DNA of 64,000 nt from CADEFX01 sp963840425 (GCA_963840425.1 CAWIYZ010000006.1:1-64000); one strand, 5' to 3'. Shown: positions 9,586 to 18,464, numbered from the stretch's first letter. Notes: generated by a model not told the origin, from the sequence alone. Made by a program: numbers and translations.

Positions 9586-10206
9586 TCACTTGTCCCGTCT
9601 CCTTGGTTTGTGACGTCCCTTGGAGCGTCCGAAGCGCGCAACGACGGCCGCCATCCACTGATAATCCGCGGCCGCCTCCAAAGCTTCGAGGCGACGATAG
9701 GTTGCCCAGTGCATGCCGCGCGGCCGGGGCGGGAATTCGTCCATGAGGCAGTCGGAGCCGCCGAGCCGCCGCCGGATCTTGCGGGCGCGTCGGTTGGCGC
9801 GCTGGGCACGGCTCTCGAATTGGGATTCATACGATAGGCCATGGCAGAGCCGGCAGCGGAAACGAGGCCCGTACAGGATGCGAGTGCGACGATTGCATCC
9901 GGGACATTCGAACCATCGGCGTATGCCGGCGAGCGATGTCTTTGTCGACCGAAGGTTCACGACCTCATCGACAGCGACGGCTGAACCTTCGCCTGTCACC
10001 AGCTGGTATGACAGATTCAGGCTTGCAGTAGACGCGCGGACGGTCACCGCGCCCATCCTCACTTCTCCACGCGACCAGGTGATCAGGCTCGAACGTCCGG
10101 GCTGCAAGAGGCCACGACGTCGAAGGACGGCGATGTCTAGCGCCAGGTAACCTTCAGTCGTCCTGCGCTGATATCGCTGCCGCCGCCCGGAGCCAAAACC
10201 GCCCAT
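9586..10206 (-). CDS. Zinc-ribbon protein of integrated elements
   Basis: The 206-residue protein begins MGGFGSGRR, a start shared by a family found in integrated elements of Rhizobiales. It is basic, with a central CPGCNRR...CRLCHGLSYESQFESR four-cysteine zinc ribbon (around residues 101-125). Arg-rich helices and an HWATYRRLEALEA region follow. Such proteins are usually annotated as hypothetical. Nucleic acid binding is a reasonable inference from the zinc ribbon and charge. It is the last gene of the minus-strand element that starts at the integrase at 16.6 kb. Confidence 0.7.
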   Translation of the reverse strand: MGGFGSGRRQRYQRRTTEGYLALDIAVLRRRGLLQPGRSSLITWSRGEVRMGAVTVRASTASLNLSYQLVTGEGSAVAVDEVVNLRSTKTSLAGIRRWFECPGCNRRTRILYGPRFRCRLCHGLSYESQFESRAQRANRRARKIRRRLGGSDCLMDEFPPRPRGMHWATYRRLEALEAAADYQWMAAVVARFGRSKGRHKPRRRDK

Positions 10207-10269
10207 GTCGCGTCTCTGTTTTTCTCGAAATCATTCGGCAAACTCGGACACGGACACTGAAATTATTGA

Positions 10270-11626
10270 CTATTCGTCAGGCTGTTGCCATGGCATGAAC
10301 CCGCGATGCCAAACCGGCATTCCGAACGTTCCGGTCGACGGTGCCGTTTGGGCCATTCCTGCCGGTCGCTGCTGAACCTTCGGCTGTGAGAGTTTGTTCG
10401 TAAGGATCGGACCGGTTGCGATCGTTTCCTTGTGCCGATCGTTCAACGCGAGGCCGAGATAGGCGAAGCGGCCTGTGCGGCTGCATCGGCCTTTGGTTAG
10501 ACCCAGGCGTGTCAGCTCTCGGCGCAGCGCTTGTTGTGAAGCTTCAGGAATGCCCTGGCGCTGGCAATACCGCCTGAAGGCTTCATACAGCTCAGTTGCC
10601 CCGCACGTTGCGCCTTCGGTTGCGCCGCACGTTGCGCCTTCAACGGGGATTGTTCGGGCCTGAAGGAAGCCCCGCACATGGTCGAGACGGGCGAGCTTTC
10701 GCGTCTTCGGGATGTCAGTTGCGGCGCTGGGCTGCTTGGACTGTTTGCGGCGCCAGGCCGCCGTGCGAGGGCGGGCCGCGGTCTGTGCCGACCTTGCCAC
10801 CGCTCGGCCCGTAGAGGGGACAGGAAGGGCCCTGGTGGCCAAGGCGACGATGGTGAAGCCCAAGGCAGAGCCCGCCTCCACAACCGTGGCCAGAAGCAGA
10901 GCCAGGCCCGTCCGCACGAAGGCCTGCTCAACGCTGGCTAAGTGCGCCAAGGCAGTTGCCTGCGGATCAGGTTCACCGGGACCGGCCTTAGCCGTCCGCA
11001 ACCCCTCGCGCTCGGCGGCCAGGCTTTGTTCGAGTCGCTCGGCCACTTCGGCGACCGCCAACTCTCGGCGCAAGCTGACGACAGCCGCACAGGCGGCATA
11101 GCTTTCCGGAAGCGTGATGGCGGTGCATTCCTTGGTTCGCGCCCAGACGGGAGCCGGCACGTTCGCCGCAGCCAAGTCCGCCTTCACGACGGCGACTGGA
11201 CGGGTGGTGCCAATCGCCGTCAGTTGACGCTCCGCTCGGCCGATCGTCGCCATCGAACCCTGTGACGCCGCGCTTTGCATCGTTCGGTCGGCGTTGACCT
11301 GGCTACGGCTGTCGACGGCAAAGCCAATGGCCGAGCACGCCGACCAGCTGAAGCAGCCAATCCACAGAACCGCGCCGGCGATGGCCAGGACGCGATACCG
11401 TCGAACTCCAAAGGTTGAGGACCAACAGCGGCAGCGCAGCTTTCAAGACGTCGACAGCGACACTGGCGCCGCCGAGAGCCATCTGATCAACCCGATCGGC
11501 GCCGAGAGACATGCCGAACTTCAGGTTTGCCAGCGCGCTGATACCGCACAGCGTTGAAGCCGCCGCATACGCAAGCCATCGCAGAAGCCGAGATTGAGTT
11601 GGACTTGAAATTCCGGCGGCGGACAT
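10270..11626 (-). pseudogene. Element-borne membrane protein with DNA-binding-like tail, frameshifted
   Basis: The N-terminal frame (from 11626) gives two hydrophobic segments: LLRWLAYAAASTLCGISALA, and VDVLKAALPLLVLNLW. After a frame change near 11403 the second frame continues with RVLAIAGAVLWIGCFSWSACSAIGFAV and a charged coiled stretch with RRELAVAEVAERLEQSLAAE. Another hydrophobic pair follows (TGLALLLATVVEAGSALGF), then a basic tail. The tail has a duplicated EGATCGAT segment encoded by a short tandem DNA repeat at 10598-10650, then YEAFRRYCQRQGIPEASQQALRRELTRLGL, which looks like the winged-helix region of D5-type primase tails. I do not recognise a family for the whole. A single-base change would make one protein of about 450 residues. 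Confidence 0.55.
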
Positions 11627-11966
11627 CTGACCGGGTTAGCCGCAAGAGTGCCTACGCGCAAACCCGAGCGACACACAACGACGAGCGAACGCATTTGCCG
11701 CCAGGCGGTGACTCAGAGACTTCCCGGATGCTCGACCCTGCGCCGGCAAAGCCATCTTAATTCGCCAAGTGATGTGGCGCCGTACCTGGTCGAAAGTCGT
11801 CCAGAAGAACAAGACGGAACGGGCTTCCGCCGACCAAAGTCGAGAATCTTCTTAGTCCTTCTGGGTTTGGAACAGGTAGAACAGGTTTGAGCGGAAACTT
11901 ATAGAAAAGAGAAGAGGACTCTCAGTAGCAATACTTGTTGGCGGCAAACCCGTGCGACCTGTTCCG
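11627..11966. other. Intergenic stretch inside the integrated element
   Basis: 340 bases lie between the primase gene's stop and the start of the membrane protein gene. I see no reading frame with a believable composition, no clear hairpin and no repeat array. It could hold the promoter of the downstream gene. Confidence 0.45.
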
Positions 11967-14273
11967 TCAGTCAATGCGCCCCGCAGGCTCCTCTGGGTTC
12001 GCGCGCCGCATTCTTAGTCCCAGCCGAGCCCGTCTACGCGGATGGTACGTCCAGGCGCTTTCAAAGCCGCGACGCTTGAGTTCTGCGCCAAACGTTGCTT
12101 CTGACTCAGGCCGTAGGCCGCGCTGGGATGTCCACGCCCTCCACGCGGAATACAGTTCTGCCGACGTGACCTTTGCTTCGGCATCCAATTCACAGCACTC
12201 GTCAATGAACTGACCGATGGTGTCCTGTGCCGCGTAATACTCACTACCCTGCGCTTCCACGGAGCGTGGAGTAATAAGTCCGTGGCGGCGCCAATCCGCC
12301 GTGCCCTCGATCATCCAGTTCAGAATTTGAGGGTACTCGTCGCGCAGCCGGTATCGCAGCTGCGGATCGATCTGCTCGGCCTTGTGCTCGAAGGGTACAA
12401 CCATCAACCGGCGCTTGATGGCCTCACTACCGGGGGGAATGCTGGGGTCATAGTTCGACAGCAAGACGATTTTGTACGTGGGGAAGTAGTCGAACCGGCG
12501 TTGGTAGACCTGACGCGCCGTGATTCTGCTTTCTCCGGTCAGCCGTTTCAGGAGGGCGTCATTGACCTGAAATCCGCGGGGCAGCTCGTCGAACAGATAC
12601 AAGCGGGCGCCGCGTGCGCTTGCAAGCGCCTCATCGATGGAGAAACGACCGCCAAGGGCAAGCAAACGTTCGTCACCCACCGCGGCATGATCTTTCATGA
12701 TCTCATAGAGGACATGAGCGAAAGTACCTTTGCCCGTGGCGGATGGACCGCGCAAAAAGAAAAACTTCTGCTCCGATGTATCGCCCGTCAGGAGGTAACC
12801 GCACATTTGCTGCAAAAAACGGATGAGCTCGGGGTCGCTACCGCACCAGTGGTTGAGGACTTGTAGCCAGAGATCTGGCCTACCTGGTGCCGGACTGACG
12901 GACGCAAGCTTAGTGATAAATAGTTTCGGCTCTGGCGCTGCTATGAGCCCGGTGTCTAGGTGAACGTAGCCGCGCCGGCAGCCAAGTACCATGTTGTGGC
13001 TGTCCCATAGCTCTTGGTGGACTGCAATTGACGGCTGCTTTTGGATCAGAACTTCGACGTTTTGAATTCCTCGGTTCGACGAGAAATACTGTCTTCGGGC
13101 GCCGGCGTGCAGTGCGCAAAAGTTCTGGATCAGGTGGAAGACGTACGCGGCTTGATCTTTGCTCCAAACGTCGTCATCCCAGTAGAACCACGACCTTTGG
13201 TCGTGATCGAAACGGATGTGATCCGCGTATTTTCCCGCGAAGGCGAGAGCCATGTCGCGTTCCGTGTCGTATCTTTCGATGGCTTCACCCGAGTTGTGTC
13301 CCGGGCCTGCTGGCTGCGCGAGTTTGCCGGAACCGAGCCCTTTGGGGACATGTGGCTGCGCGGGACGCATCTGGAGTAAGGCGTCCGGAAGGCCATCGTT
13401 ACACGACTTGCCTAGGCCCTGCTGGATCGTCGCACGGCATTGGCGCAGGCCGTCTTCGTCCAGTAGTCCATTAGCCTGACAGGCGCCTGGAAAAGCGGCG
13501 ACGAATTCCTGCTCACTCAAAAGACCATGGTGTACGTAGCGGCCAACCGCGCATGCCGAGGAAAAGAGCTGCGGATTTCGACCTCCTGGCGGGGTCCGGC
13601 AAATCTTTGCGGTCTCGCCTTCCAAGGCTTTCAACGCCCAGGCTCTGCCGTCGGTAGAGCTGCCGCGTGATTGATTGCCGACTACCTGTCTCGATGGAAC
13701 CGCTGTCCACCGCTGCAATGCGACCTCCAGTCGAGGAAAGAAGTCCACGGGGACGTCTGGCAAAGTTTCACGTCGCGTATCTGCGAGTGTCTGCCTTGTA
13801 AGGTAAGTGTAGGGCCTTTGAGTTTTTGGGTGCAGCGTAGGTGGGACGACGGTCTGACAGCCGACCGCGAGCACCTCGACCAGGCTCTTACCCGCGGCAT
13901 CTCTGATTTTGCGCGAGACTAGGCTTCGAGTGGGATCGAAGTAAAAGTCGGTGCGGCCCTTGGCCCCGTGTTTGGCGACCAGCGACTCGGGAAGGACCGA
14001 ACGGATCGCGGTGATGATATCGGGATCGTCGGTGTCGATATCGATATCGATCAAGCCGTTGCCGGTTGCGACTCCGACACCCGCCCCTGGACGTTGCGCC
14101 CAAGTGGCGACTTGCTGCTCAGATGGTTGCTTCAAGCAGTAAACGGACCAACCCTGCTCTACGCATCTCTTGGTTCCGAGCTGTAGAGGCAAAGGGGAGT
14201 GGCCGCCCGCCAGCAGTCCCGGCGCTGCCAGCGCAAAAGCATTAGTCACCCGCTCGTGATGGTCGTCACGCAT
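11967..14273 (-). CDS. Primase-polymerase / P4-type helicase replication protein
   Basis: The 768-residue protein combines two modules. Residues about 20-190 form a bifunctional primase-polymerase domain with the metal motif LIDIDIDTDD and later CQTVVPPTLH. Residues about 350-700 form a D5/P4-like superfamily 3 helicase with Walker A GPSATGKGT (around residue 510), Walker B-like ARLYLFDELPRG, and a sensor region IVLLSNYDPSIP. SF3 helicases of satellites and phages both prime and unwind DNA at the element's own origin. Its place between an AlpA-like excisionase and cargo genes, behind a tyrosine integrase, is the classical order of P4-like and PICI-like satellites. The gene is intact. Confidence 0.88.
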   Translation of the reverse strand: MRDDHHERVTNAFALAAPGLLAGGHSPLPLQLGTKRCVEQGWSVYCLKQPSEQQVATWAQRPGAGVGVATGNGLIDIDIDTDDPDIITAIRSVLPESLVAKHGAKGRTDFYFDPTRSLVSRKIRDAAGKSLVEVLAVGCQTVVPPTLHPKTQRPYTYLTRQTLADTRRETLPDVPVDFFPRLEVALQRWTAVPSRQVVGNQSRGSSTDGRAWALKALEGETAKICRTPPGGRNPQLFSSACAVGRYVHHGLLSEQEFVAAFPGACQANGLLDEDGLRQCRATIQQGLGKSCNDGLPDALLQMRPAQPHVPKGLGSGKLAQPAGPGHNSGEAIERYDTERDMALAFAGKYADHIRFDHDQRSWFYWDDDVWSKDQAAYVFHLIQNFCALHAGARRQYFSSNRGIQNVEVLIQKQPSIAVHQELWDSHNMVLGCRRGYVHLDTGLIAAPEPKLFITKLASVSPAPGRPDLWLQVLNHWCGSDPELIRFLQQMCGYLLTGDTSEQKFFFLRGPSATGKGTFAHVLYEIMKDHAAVGDERLLALGGRFSIDEALASARGARLYLFDELPRGFQVNDALLKRLTGESRITARQVYQRRFDYFPTYKIVLLSNYDPSIPPGSEAIKRRLMVVPFEHKAEQIDPQLRYRLRDEYPQILNWMIEGTADWRRHGLITPRSVEAQGSEYYAAQDTIGQFIDECCELDAEAKVTSAELYSAWRAWTSQRGLRPESEATFGAELKRRGFESAWTYHPRRRARLGLRMRRANPEEPAGRID

Positions 14274-14305
14274 GGCTCAAGTCCAACGATGGGGGGAGGG
14301 GGGCG

Positions 14306-14542
14306 CTACTTGCGCCGGCCAAATGACTTGGCCTCGGCCGTGCTGCAGAAGCTATGCTCGGCAAGCCACTCCTCGACATCAATCAAGCGATAAAGAACGC
14401 GCTTGCCGGCTTTGGCGAAGCGTGGGCCTGTGCCCGCATTGCGCATGCGTTCCAGCGAGCGCACTGAGATGTCCAGCCGGGCGGCGAGTTGATCCTGCGT
14501 CAGCCACTGACAGGGATCGAGCGTTTTGGCAGTGTCGGTCAT
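14306..14542 (-). CDS. AlpA-like excisionase / HTH regulator
   Basis: The 78-residue protein has the MerR/AlpA-type winged helix: WLTQDQLAARLDISVRSLERMRNAGTGP, then KRVLYRLIDVEEWL. Start ATG 14542 gives the compact domain. The upstream extension to 14620 has no family match. Proteins of this type activate or accompany integrase in excision of P4-like elements. It sits between the primase and the integrase side of the element, as expected. Confidence 0.8.
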   Translation of the reverse strand: MTDTAKTLDPCQWLTQDQLAARLDISVRSLERMRNAGTGPRFAKAGKRVLYRLIDVEEWLAEHSFCSTAEAKSFGRRK

Positions 14543-14642
14543 TGGTTCCTCCAAATCAGCGCTGGCCGTCAGCGACCGTCGAAGGACTTCTCGCGGGGAA
14601 CCATCAGGGCTGCGGCGCAAAATAGGCCAGCTCTGAGTCCGA

Positions 14643-15362
14643 TTATGCGCGGTGGCGTGCGCGCTCCTTCAAAATGCTTGCGATGACGTCGCGAGAGCGC
14701 GGAGTTTCGTCGTGATCGCGATCCTCAGACCTGCTAAGGCTCTGATGGTGCACTCTGACGTCGTGGAATAGGGCATCGACCAGGCGCGTCAGATCGGCGC
14801 CTGACATCGTAGTACCCTGCCCTTCGACGGCCTCGATTATCGCTTCAGCAGCCATTCGGAAGGCTGACCGTCGGCGCCCGGCACTTCCGTGGTCGATTTG
14901 GATGCCAGCTTTTGCATCCCGAGCCCGCCTGAGCACTGCTGAAAGTTCGCCCCAAACACCGGGCTCAAACCACGCTGGCCATTCCTGATCTTCGCCAGCG
15001 GAATCGTCTACAAAAAAATCCCAGATCGTCAGTTGCGCGTCTGCGCTCAGCTCATCGAGTTGACCGATGAGCTTGTCGATGGCGACAAAGAGGTCCTTGA
15101 TCTCTCGTCGGAGAGCCTTTGGGTCATCCGGTGGTCGAGACAACGCGAGGTCGAACGCGACCGCGATCTCGAACAACGGAACCTCCAGCGATTGCGGAAG
15201 ACCGGCTTCGCGCACGATCCGCTGCATGACTTCGGAGGGCAGTGCTTTCAGCAGATAAGCCGGTACTGATCCTGCTTGAAGCTGCTCTCGTGCCAAACAC
15301 CGCATCTCATGGAACCTGAGCTTGCTATTTACACGCGGATTGAAAGGAGCGTCGTTCGTCAT
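14643..15362 (-). CDS. Element-borne protein of unknown function (239 aa)
   Basis: This acidic, mostly helical protein lies 9 bases from the integrase stop at 15372 and is probably cotranscribed with it. Visible features are an N-terminal basic stretch (PRVNSKLRFHEMRC), a long helical middle with RREIKDLFVAIDKLIGQLDEL, a WDFFVDDSAGEDQEWPAWF acidic aromatic patch, and a Ser/Arg/Asp-rich tail. I recognise no domain. Position and codon use tie it to the integrated element. Confidence 0.65.
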   Translation of the reverse strand: MTNDAPFNPRVNSKLRFHEMRCLAREQLQAGSVPAYLLKALPSEVMQRIVREAGLPQSLEVPLFEIAVAFDLALSRPPDDPKALRREIKDLFVAIDKLIGQLDELSADAQLTIWDFFVDDSAGEDQEWPAWFEPGVWGELSAVLRRARDAKAGIQIDHGSAGRRRSAFRMAAEAIIEAVEGQGTTMSGADLTRLVDALFHDVRVHHQSLSRSEDRDHDETPRSRDVIASILKERARHRA

Positions 15363-15371
15363 CGATCGACC

Positions 15372-16604
15372 TCATGCCGCAGACTTGCGAAGAGCCAACA
15401 GTGCCTGACGCCCGGCCACTTCACTCAAGCGTCGCAGCGGATCGGCGGCCAGATGTGCATACCGGGCCGTCGTCGCCGGGTTGGCATGCCCGAGCAGGGC
15501 GCCAATTATGGGCAGGGATGCGCCGCCGGATGCGAGGAGGCTCGCGTAACTGTGTCGCAAATCGTGGAGGCGGACCTGCTGCGGCTTGCCATGTTGGTCA
15601 GGCATCGCGGCAAGCTGCGCCTTCTGACGAATGCGCACCCAAACTTTGCGCAGGTTGACCCAACGCTGTCCCGCCCTCTTGCCGGCAATGATGTAGGGAT
15701 TGCCTGCGACGCGCGGCAAACTGCGGAGCACTTCGAGCGCGGGCGCGCTCAGATAGATGGATTTTGCACCGGTCTTGCTGTCCGGCAAGTTGAGAAGGTC
15801 GCGATCCAAATCCAACCAGTCCCAACGCGCAGTCAGGATCTCGTCACGGCGACAGCCGGTGAAGATCAGAAGCCGGAGTGCGGCGATCGCGTAGGGATCC
15901 TCGGTTTTCGCGGCCTCTGCCAGAAGCAACACCTTTCCCAGGCGCTCGAACTCGGCCTCACTCAGGAAGCGCTGCCGAGGCTGGATGCGGTAGCGGGGCA
16001 CCCGTCGGCCAGGGCTGAAGTTCTCTTCGACGAAGCCCTGTGTTGCAGCCTCGCTGTACATGCTGCTCAAGAAATCCAAAGTGTGGTTCGCGGCTCGCGG
16101 CGTGGCTTTCCGGCTTTTGTGCAAGCCTACTACGTGCTGGTGGGTCACTTGGTCCAGGCGCAGCAAACCGAGACATCCAGGTTTTGGTTTGCCGCGCTCA
16201 TCCCGTGGAGCGAGATGGGTGTTGAGCAATCCCCGATAGTTGGCCAGAGTGCTCGGCTTAAGTTTGCCTGACCGATCGGCAAGGAACTGCTCGGCAAACT
16301 CTGCCAGTGTCGGCATGCCCCGTACGCGTGCGCGTTCGACGGCAGGATCGCGGCCTTCCTTGATGGCTGCGATTGCGAGGAACGCGGCCTGCCGCGCTTT
16401 GGCTTCGGTCATCCCCGCTCGGCCATGCTCACCGAGGCTCAGAAAGTGGCGCCGGCCATTGCAGTACTTCCGCACGAAATAGACGCGCGCATCGAGCTGT
16501 CGCCGTACGCCATAGCCGGGCAGCCGACTGTCGGAAACGATCTCGCCCGGCGCTAGGCCTTCGACTAATCGCGTGGTGATGTTTCCCGTCTTGTACCTAG
16601 CCAT
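15372..16604 (-). CDS. Tyrosine integrase, first element
   Basis: The 410-residue protein is a P4-type tyrosine recombinase. An N-terminal arm-binding domain (VRRQLDARVYFVRKYCNGRRHFLSLGEH) and a SAM-like core (LAEFAEQFLADRSGKLKPSTLANYRG) are followed by the catalytic domain. It shows the first arginine in FTGCRRDEILTARWDWLD, the box HDLRHSYASLL, then LLGHANPATTARYAHL with the late His and the nucleophilic Tyr. Start ATG 16604 (MARYKTGNITTRLVEGL) fits the family; the track start 18 codons upstream adds nothing recognisable. The start lies 138 bases from a 47-bp copy of the tRNA-Arg 3' half, its evident attachment site. Confidence 0.9.
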   Translation of the reverse strand: MARYKTGNITTRLVEGLAPGEIVSDSRLPGYGVRRQLDARVYFVRKYCNGRRHFLSLGEHGRAGMTEAKARQAAFLAIAAIKEGRDPAVERARVRGMPTLAEFAEQFLADRSGKLKPSTLANYRGLLNTHLAPRDERGKPKPGCLGLLRLDQVTHQHVVGLHKSRKATPRAANHTLDFLSSMYSEAATQGFVEENFSPGRRVPRYRIQPRQRFLSEAEFERLGKVLLLAEAAKTEDPYAIAALRLLIFTGCRRDEILTARWDWLDLDRDLLNLPDSKTGAKSIYLSAPALEVLRSLPRVAGNPYIIAGKRAGQRWVNLRKVWVRIRQKAQLAAMPDQHGKPQQVRLHDLRHSYASLLASGGASLPIIGALLGHANPATTARYAHLAADPLRRLSEVAGRQALLALRKSAA

Positions 16605-16741
16605 CGGCCGCTCCCGTAGTGCCAGCGTAGTGCCAATCTCAATAGCGGCGTGTGGCACTCTGAGTCGCCTGGGGGATCCCGGCTATCAACAGTTTCAAGC
16701 GGTTGCGGGTGAGTGGCGGTCTATGACACCAGAGGAACTGA

Positions 16742-16788
16742 GATTCCTAATCTGGGGGTCGCAGGTTCGAATCCTGCCGGGGTCGCCA
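16742..16788 (+). repeat. Attachment site: 3' half of tRNA-Arg(CCT), copy 1
   Basis: These 47 bases run from the anticodon loop (TTCCTAA, anticodon CCT) through the T-arm GCAGG-TTCGAAT-CCTGC to the acceptor end and encoded CCA. An identical 47-bp copy lies at 22466-22512, and the flanks diverge at the very next base on both sides. The 5' half of the tRNA is absent here, so this is an att duplicate and not a tRNA gene. It separates two integrated elements. Confidence 0.9.
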
Positions 16789-17069
16789 GAACTTACCGCC
16801 AGAGGCGCTATCAACTGGCAACGTCTTAGCCAGTGTGTCGCACCAGCAATCGTTGCATCGATTGCCCTTCGAGCTGTTCCGCGCTCGCGTCAGCATCTGC
16901 CAGTTGTTGGGGTTGTGTTCGCCTCGACGGCCACACACGCGACATGGGCCGAGCGCGATCAGGAGCTTGAGGAGTTCTACGCTCACGAAGAGGCCGAACG
17001 TCATCAGCGCTTCGAGGCATGGCGCCAACGCAGACGGGGCAATAGGTCCACCTGTGGCCTATCTGCGCC

Positions 17070-17429
17070 ATGAGGACGTACCACCATGTCTACAATGCGA
17101 TCGTCATCAACCTTGGCCGAGACGGCGCGTCACGGGCGCAGATGGCGGCCAGACTGAAGACGTCGCGCCAGCAGCTCGTCGGATGGGCGAGGAAGCACCC
17201 CAAGTTCGCAGATGCACTAGCGCTGGCGGACGACCTATCGCTCGCCTATTGGGAGGGCAAGGCCCAGGACTACCTGTGTCGTAGGCCGCGGTTAAAGCAA
17301 GCACGGACACGACACACGCGCGATCGCATCAAGCACCGGTACCTCAAGGAAGGCCAGATGATCTTGGCCGAGCTAGTGCGCCGCTTCCCCAAGGAATACC
17401 GCGTTGATCATGCTGCCATCATGCCATAA
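17070..17429 (+). CDS. Small HTH protein resembling phage terminase small subunits
   Basis: Residues about 18-60 read GRDGASRAQMAARLKTSRQQLVGWARKHPKFADALALADDLSLAYWEGKAQ. This is the helix-turn-helix plus following helix typical of phage DNA-packaging small subunits and related phage regulators. The C-terminal third (RRPRLKQARTRHTRDRIKHRY) is basic and not recognised, and may be altered. The gene is at the left edge of the 5.7-kb element, right after the attachment site. No large terminase is present, so a packaging role here is doubtful. Confidence 0.5.
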   Translation: MRTYHHVYNAIVINLGRDGASRAQMAARLKTSRQQLVGWARKHPKFADALALADDLSLAYWEGKAQDYLCRRPRLKQARTRHTRDRIKHRYLKEGQMILAELVRRFPKEYRVDHAAIMP

Positions 17430-17451
17430 GCCGGCATGGGGTGTGGATTGC

Positions 17452-17766
17452 TCACCAGCGACGGTGGTGATGGTGTCGACCAGCGTGACGCCAGTGGTGT
17501 CGACCCTCGTGACGCCAGTGGTGATGGCGCGGACGCCAGTATGAGTAGCCGAAGAATGGGCGATCGTAACCCGTGTAGTAACGAGGCTCTTCGTAGATGC
17601 GTTCGGCGTACATTGGACGATAGTCGTCATCATCCTCAACGACACGCGGCGGAACCTGGCGCTCAATTTCGACCTCACGCTCGCTATATCGGGGACGGTC
17701 GAGGTCTGCTGCTAATGCTGGCGTTGAGGCAAACAGAGGTAGGGCTAGAAGGACCAAGCGCTTCAT
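17452..17766 (-). CDS. His/Arg-rich secreted protein
   Basis: The 104-residue protein starts at ATG 17766 with AAGGAG upstream and a standard signal peptide (MKRLVLLALPLFASTPALA). The mature part has an acidic stretch (VVEDDDDY), Tyr/Pro-rich segments and an extreme tail of RHHHWRHEG, RHHWRHAG, RHHHHRRW repeats, which could bind Zn, Ni or Cu. Short secreted proteins of this build are common in Rhizobiales and uncharacterised. A tandem repeat of about 18 bases at 17470-17535 encodes the tail. Confidence 0.7.
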   Translation of the reverse strand: MKRLVLLALPLFASTPALAADLDRPRYSEREVEIERQVPPRVVEDDDDYRPMYAERIYEEPRYYTGYDRPFFGYSYWRPRHHHWRHEGRHHWRHAGRHHHHRRW

Positions 17767-17873
17767 TGACGTGCTCCTTGATTGCCCCAGCGGGGCGAAG
17801 AACATCATGAACAGCAGAAGGTTGCGGCGCTTGTGCGTTGGAAACCTTACGCGTTGATGAACGACGAAAGAAA

Positions 17874-17898
17874 AAAGCCGCTTGGTGAGAGAGGCTTT
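17874..17898 (-). terminator. Intrinsic terminator of the gene at 17909-18188
   Basis: On the minus strand AAAGCC pairs with GGCTTT across a 13-base loop and runs into a T-rich tract (GGCTTTTTTC). It lies about 11 bases beyond the stop codon of the small secreted protein gene. Confidence 0.6.
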
Positions 17899-17908
17899 CC
17901 TTTAGTGA

Positions 17909-18188
17909 TTAGCGAATGGTGATCCACACGCCATCGCGGTAGTAGCCATGTCCACGGCCATGGTCCCGCCACCTGTACTTTTCGCCGCGGCCCCAGCGCC
18001 AGTTGTCACCGTAGATGCGTAGTCCGAGGTCTGGGCCGTAGCGGGGCTTTCCGCGAACTCGCCAGCAATCACCGTCGCGATTACAAACAACTGCTGCCGA
18101 GGCTGTGTCCGCGGAGAAGGTCAGGGCGCCGGCAGAGACCGTGAGGGCTCCGACGGAAAGCAAAAGAGCTTTGCTTAGAATTCTTCAT
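17909..18188 (-). pseudogene. Small secreted protein with shifted start
   Basis: The reading frame encodes a signal-peptide core (SKALLLSVGALTVSAGALTFSADTASA) and a mature part with two cysteines in VVCNRDGDCWRV. A Tyr/Gly/Arg-rich tail ends GHGYYRDGVWITIR. A good ribosome binding site (GTGGAGG) precedes ATG 18188, but that ATG is one base out of frame. ATGAAGAATTCTAAG would need one extra base to read MKKILSKALLL. Either the gene is a recent pseudogene, or the sequence has lost a base, or translation begins at TTG 18163 and gives 84 residues. The C-x5-C segment is typical of a family of rhizobial secreted proteins of unknown role. Confidence 0.6.
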
Positions 18189-18464
18189 TGGTACCTCCAC
18201 TTTGCATGGAGGGAAAAACGCACCGTATCTGGCTTTAGTTGCTGCGCATAGCGTCGGATAGCTCAGAAACCAAGTGAACGACGGTTCATGTTCGGGATTA
18301 ATGAGAGCGCTTCGTTGCTTCACTCGTTGCCAACGCCGACGGTCTCGCGCGTGGTGGTGCGCTCCTCGGTCTGATCTGAAATCTGAGGCTCTATCCCCCA
18401 TAGCATTTGGCGCAGGACCGTGTTCGCCCAAGGAGCGGCCGTCCGCACTACAACCTCTGACGTC

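Noticed and set aside
16742..16788. Functional tRNA-Arg gene
   Set aside because: Only the 3' half is present at both copies; no 5' acceptor strand or D-arm precedes either, so neither is a working tRNA.
16747..17028. 93-codon minus-strand frame ending in RQDSNLRPPD with a four-cysteine pattern
   Set aside because: The C-terminal RQDSNLRP peptide is the well-known product of translating a tRNA 3' end. The CRVCG...CNDC part could be a tiny zinc protein, but the start is unclear and the frame runs through the att site.
17460..17540. Possible CRISPR-like or regulatory tandem repeat
   Set aside because: The repeats are in phase with the His/Arg-rich tail of the secreted protein and lack spacers; they are explained by protein-level repetition.
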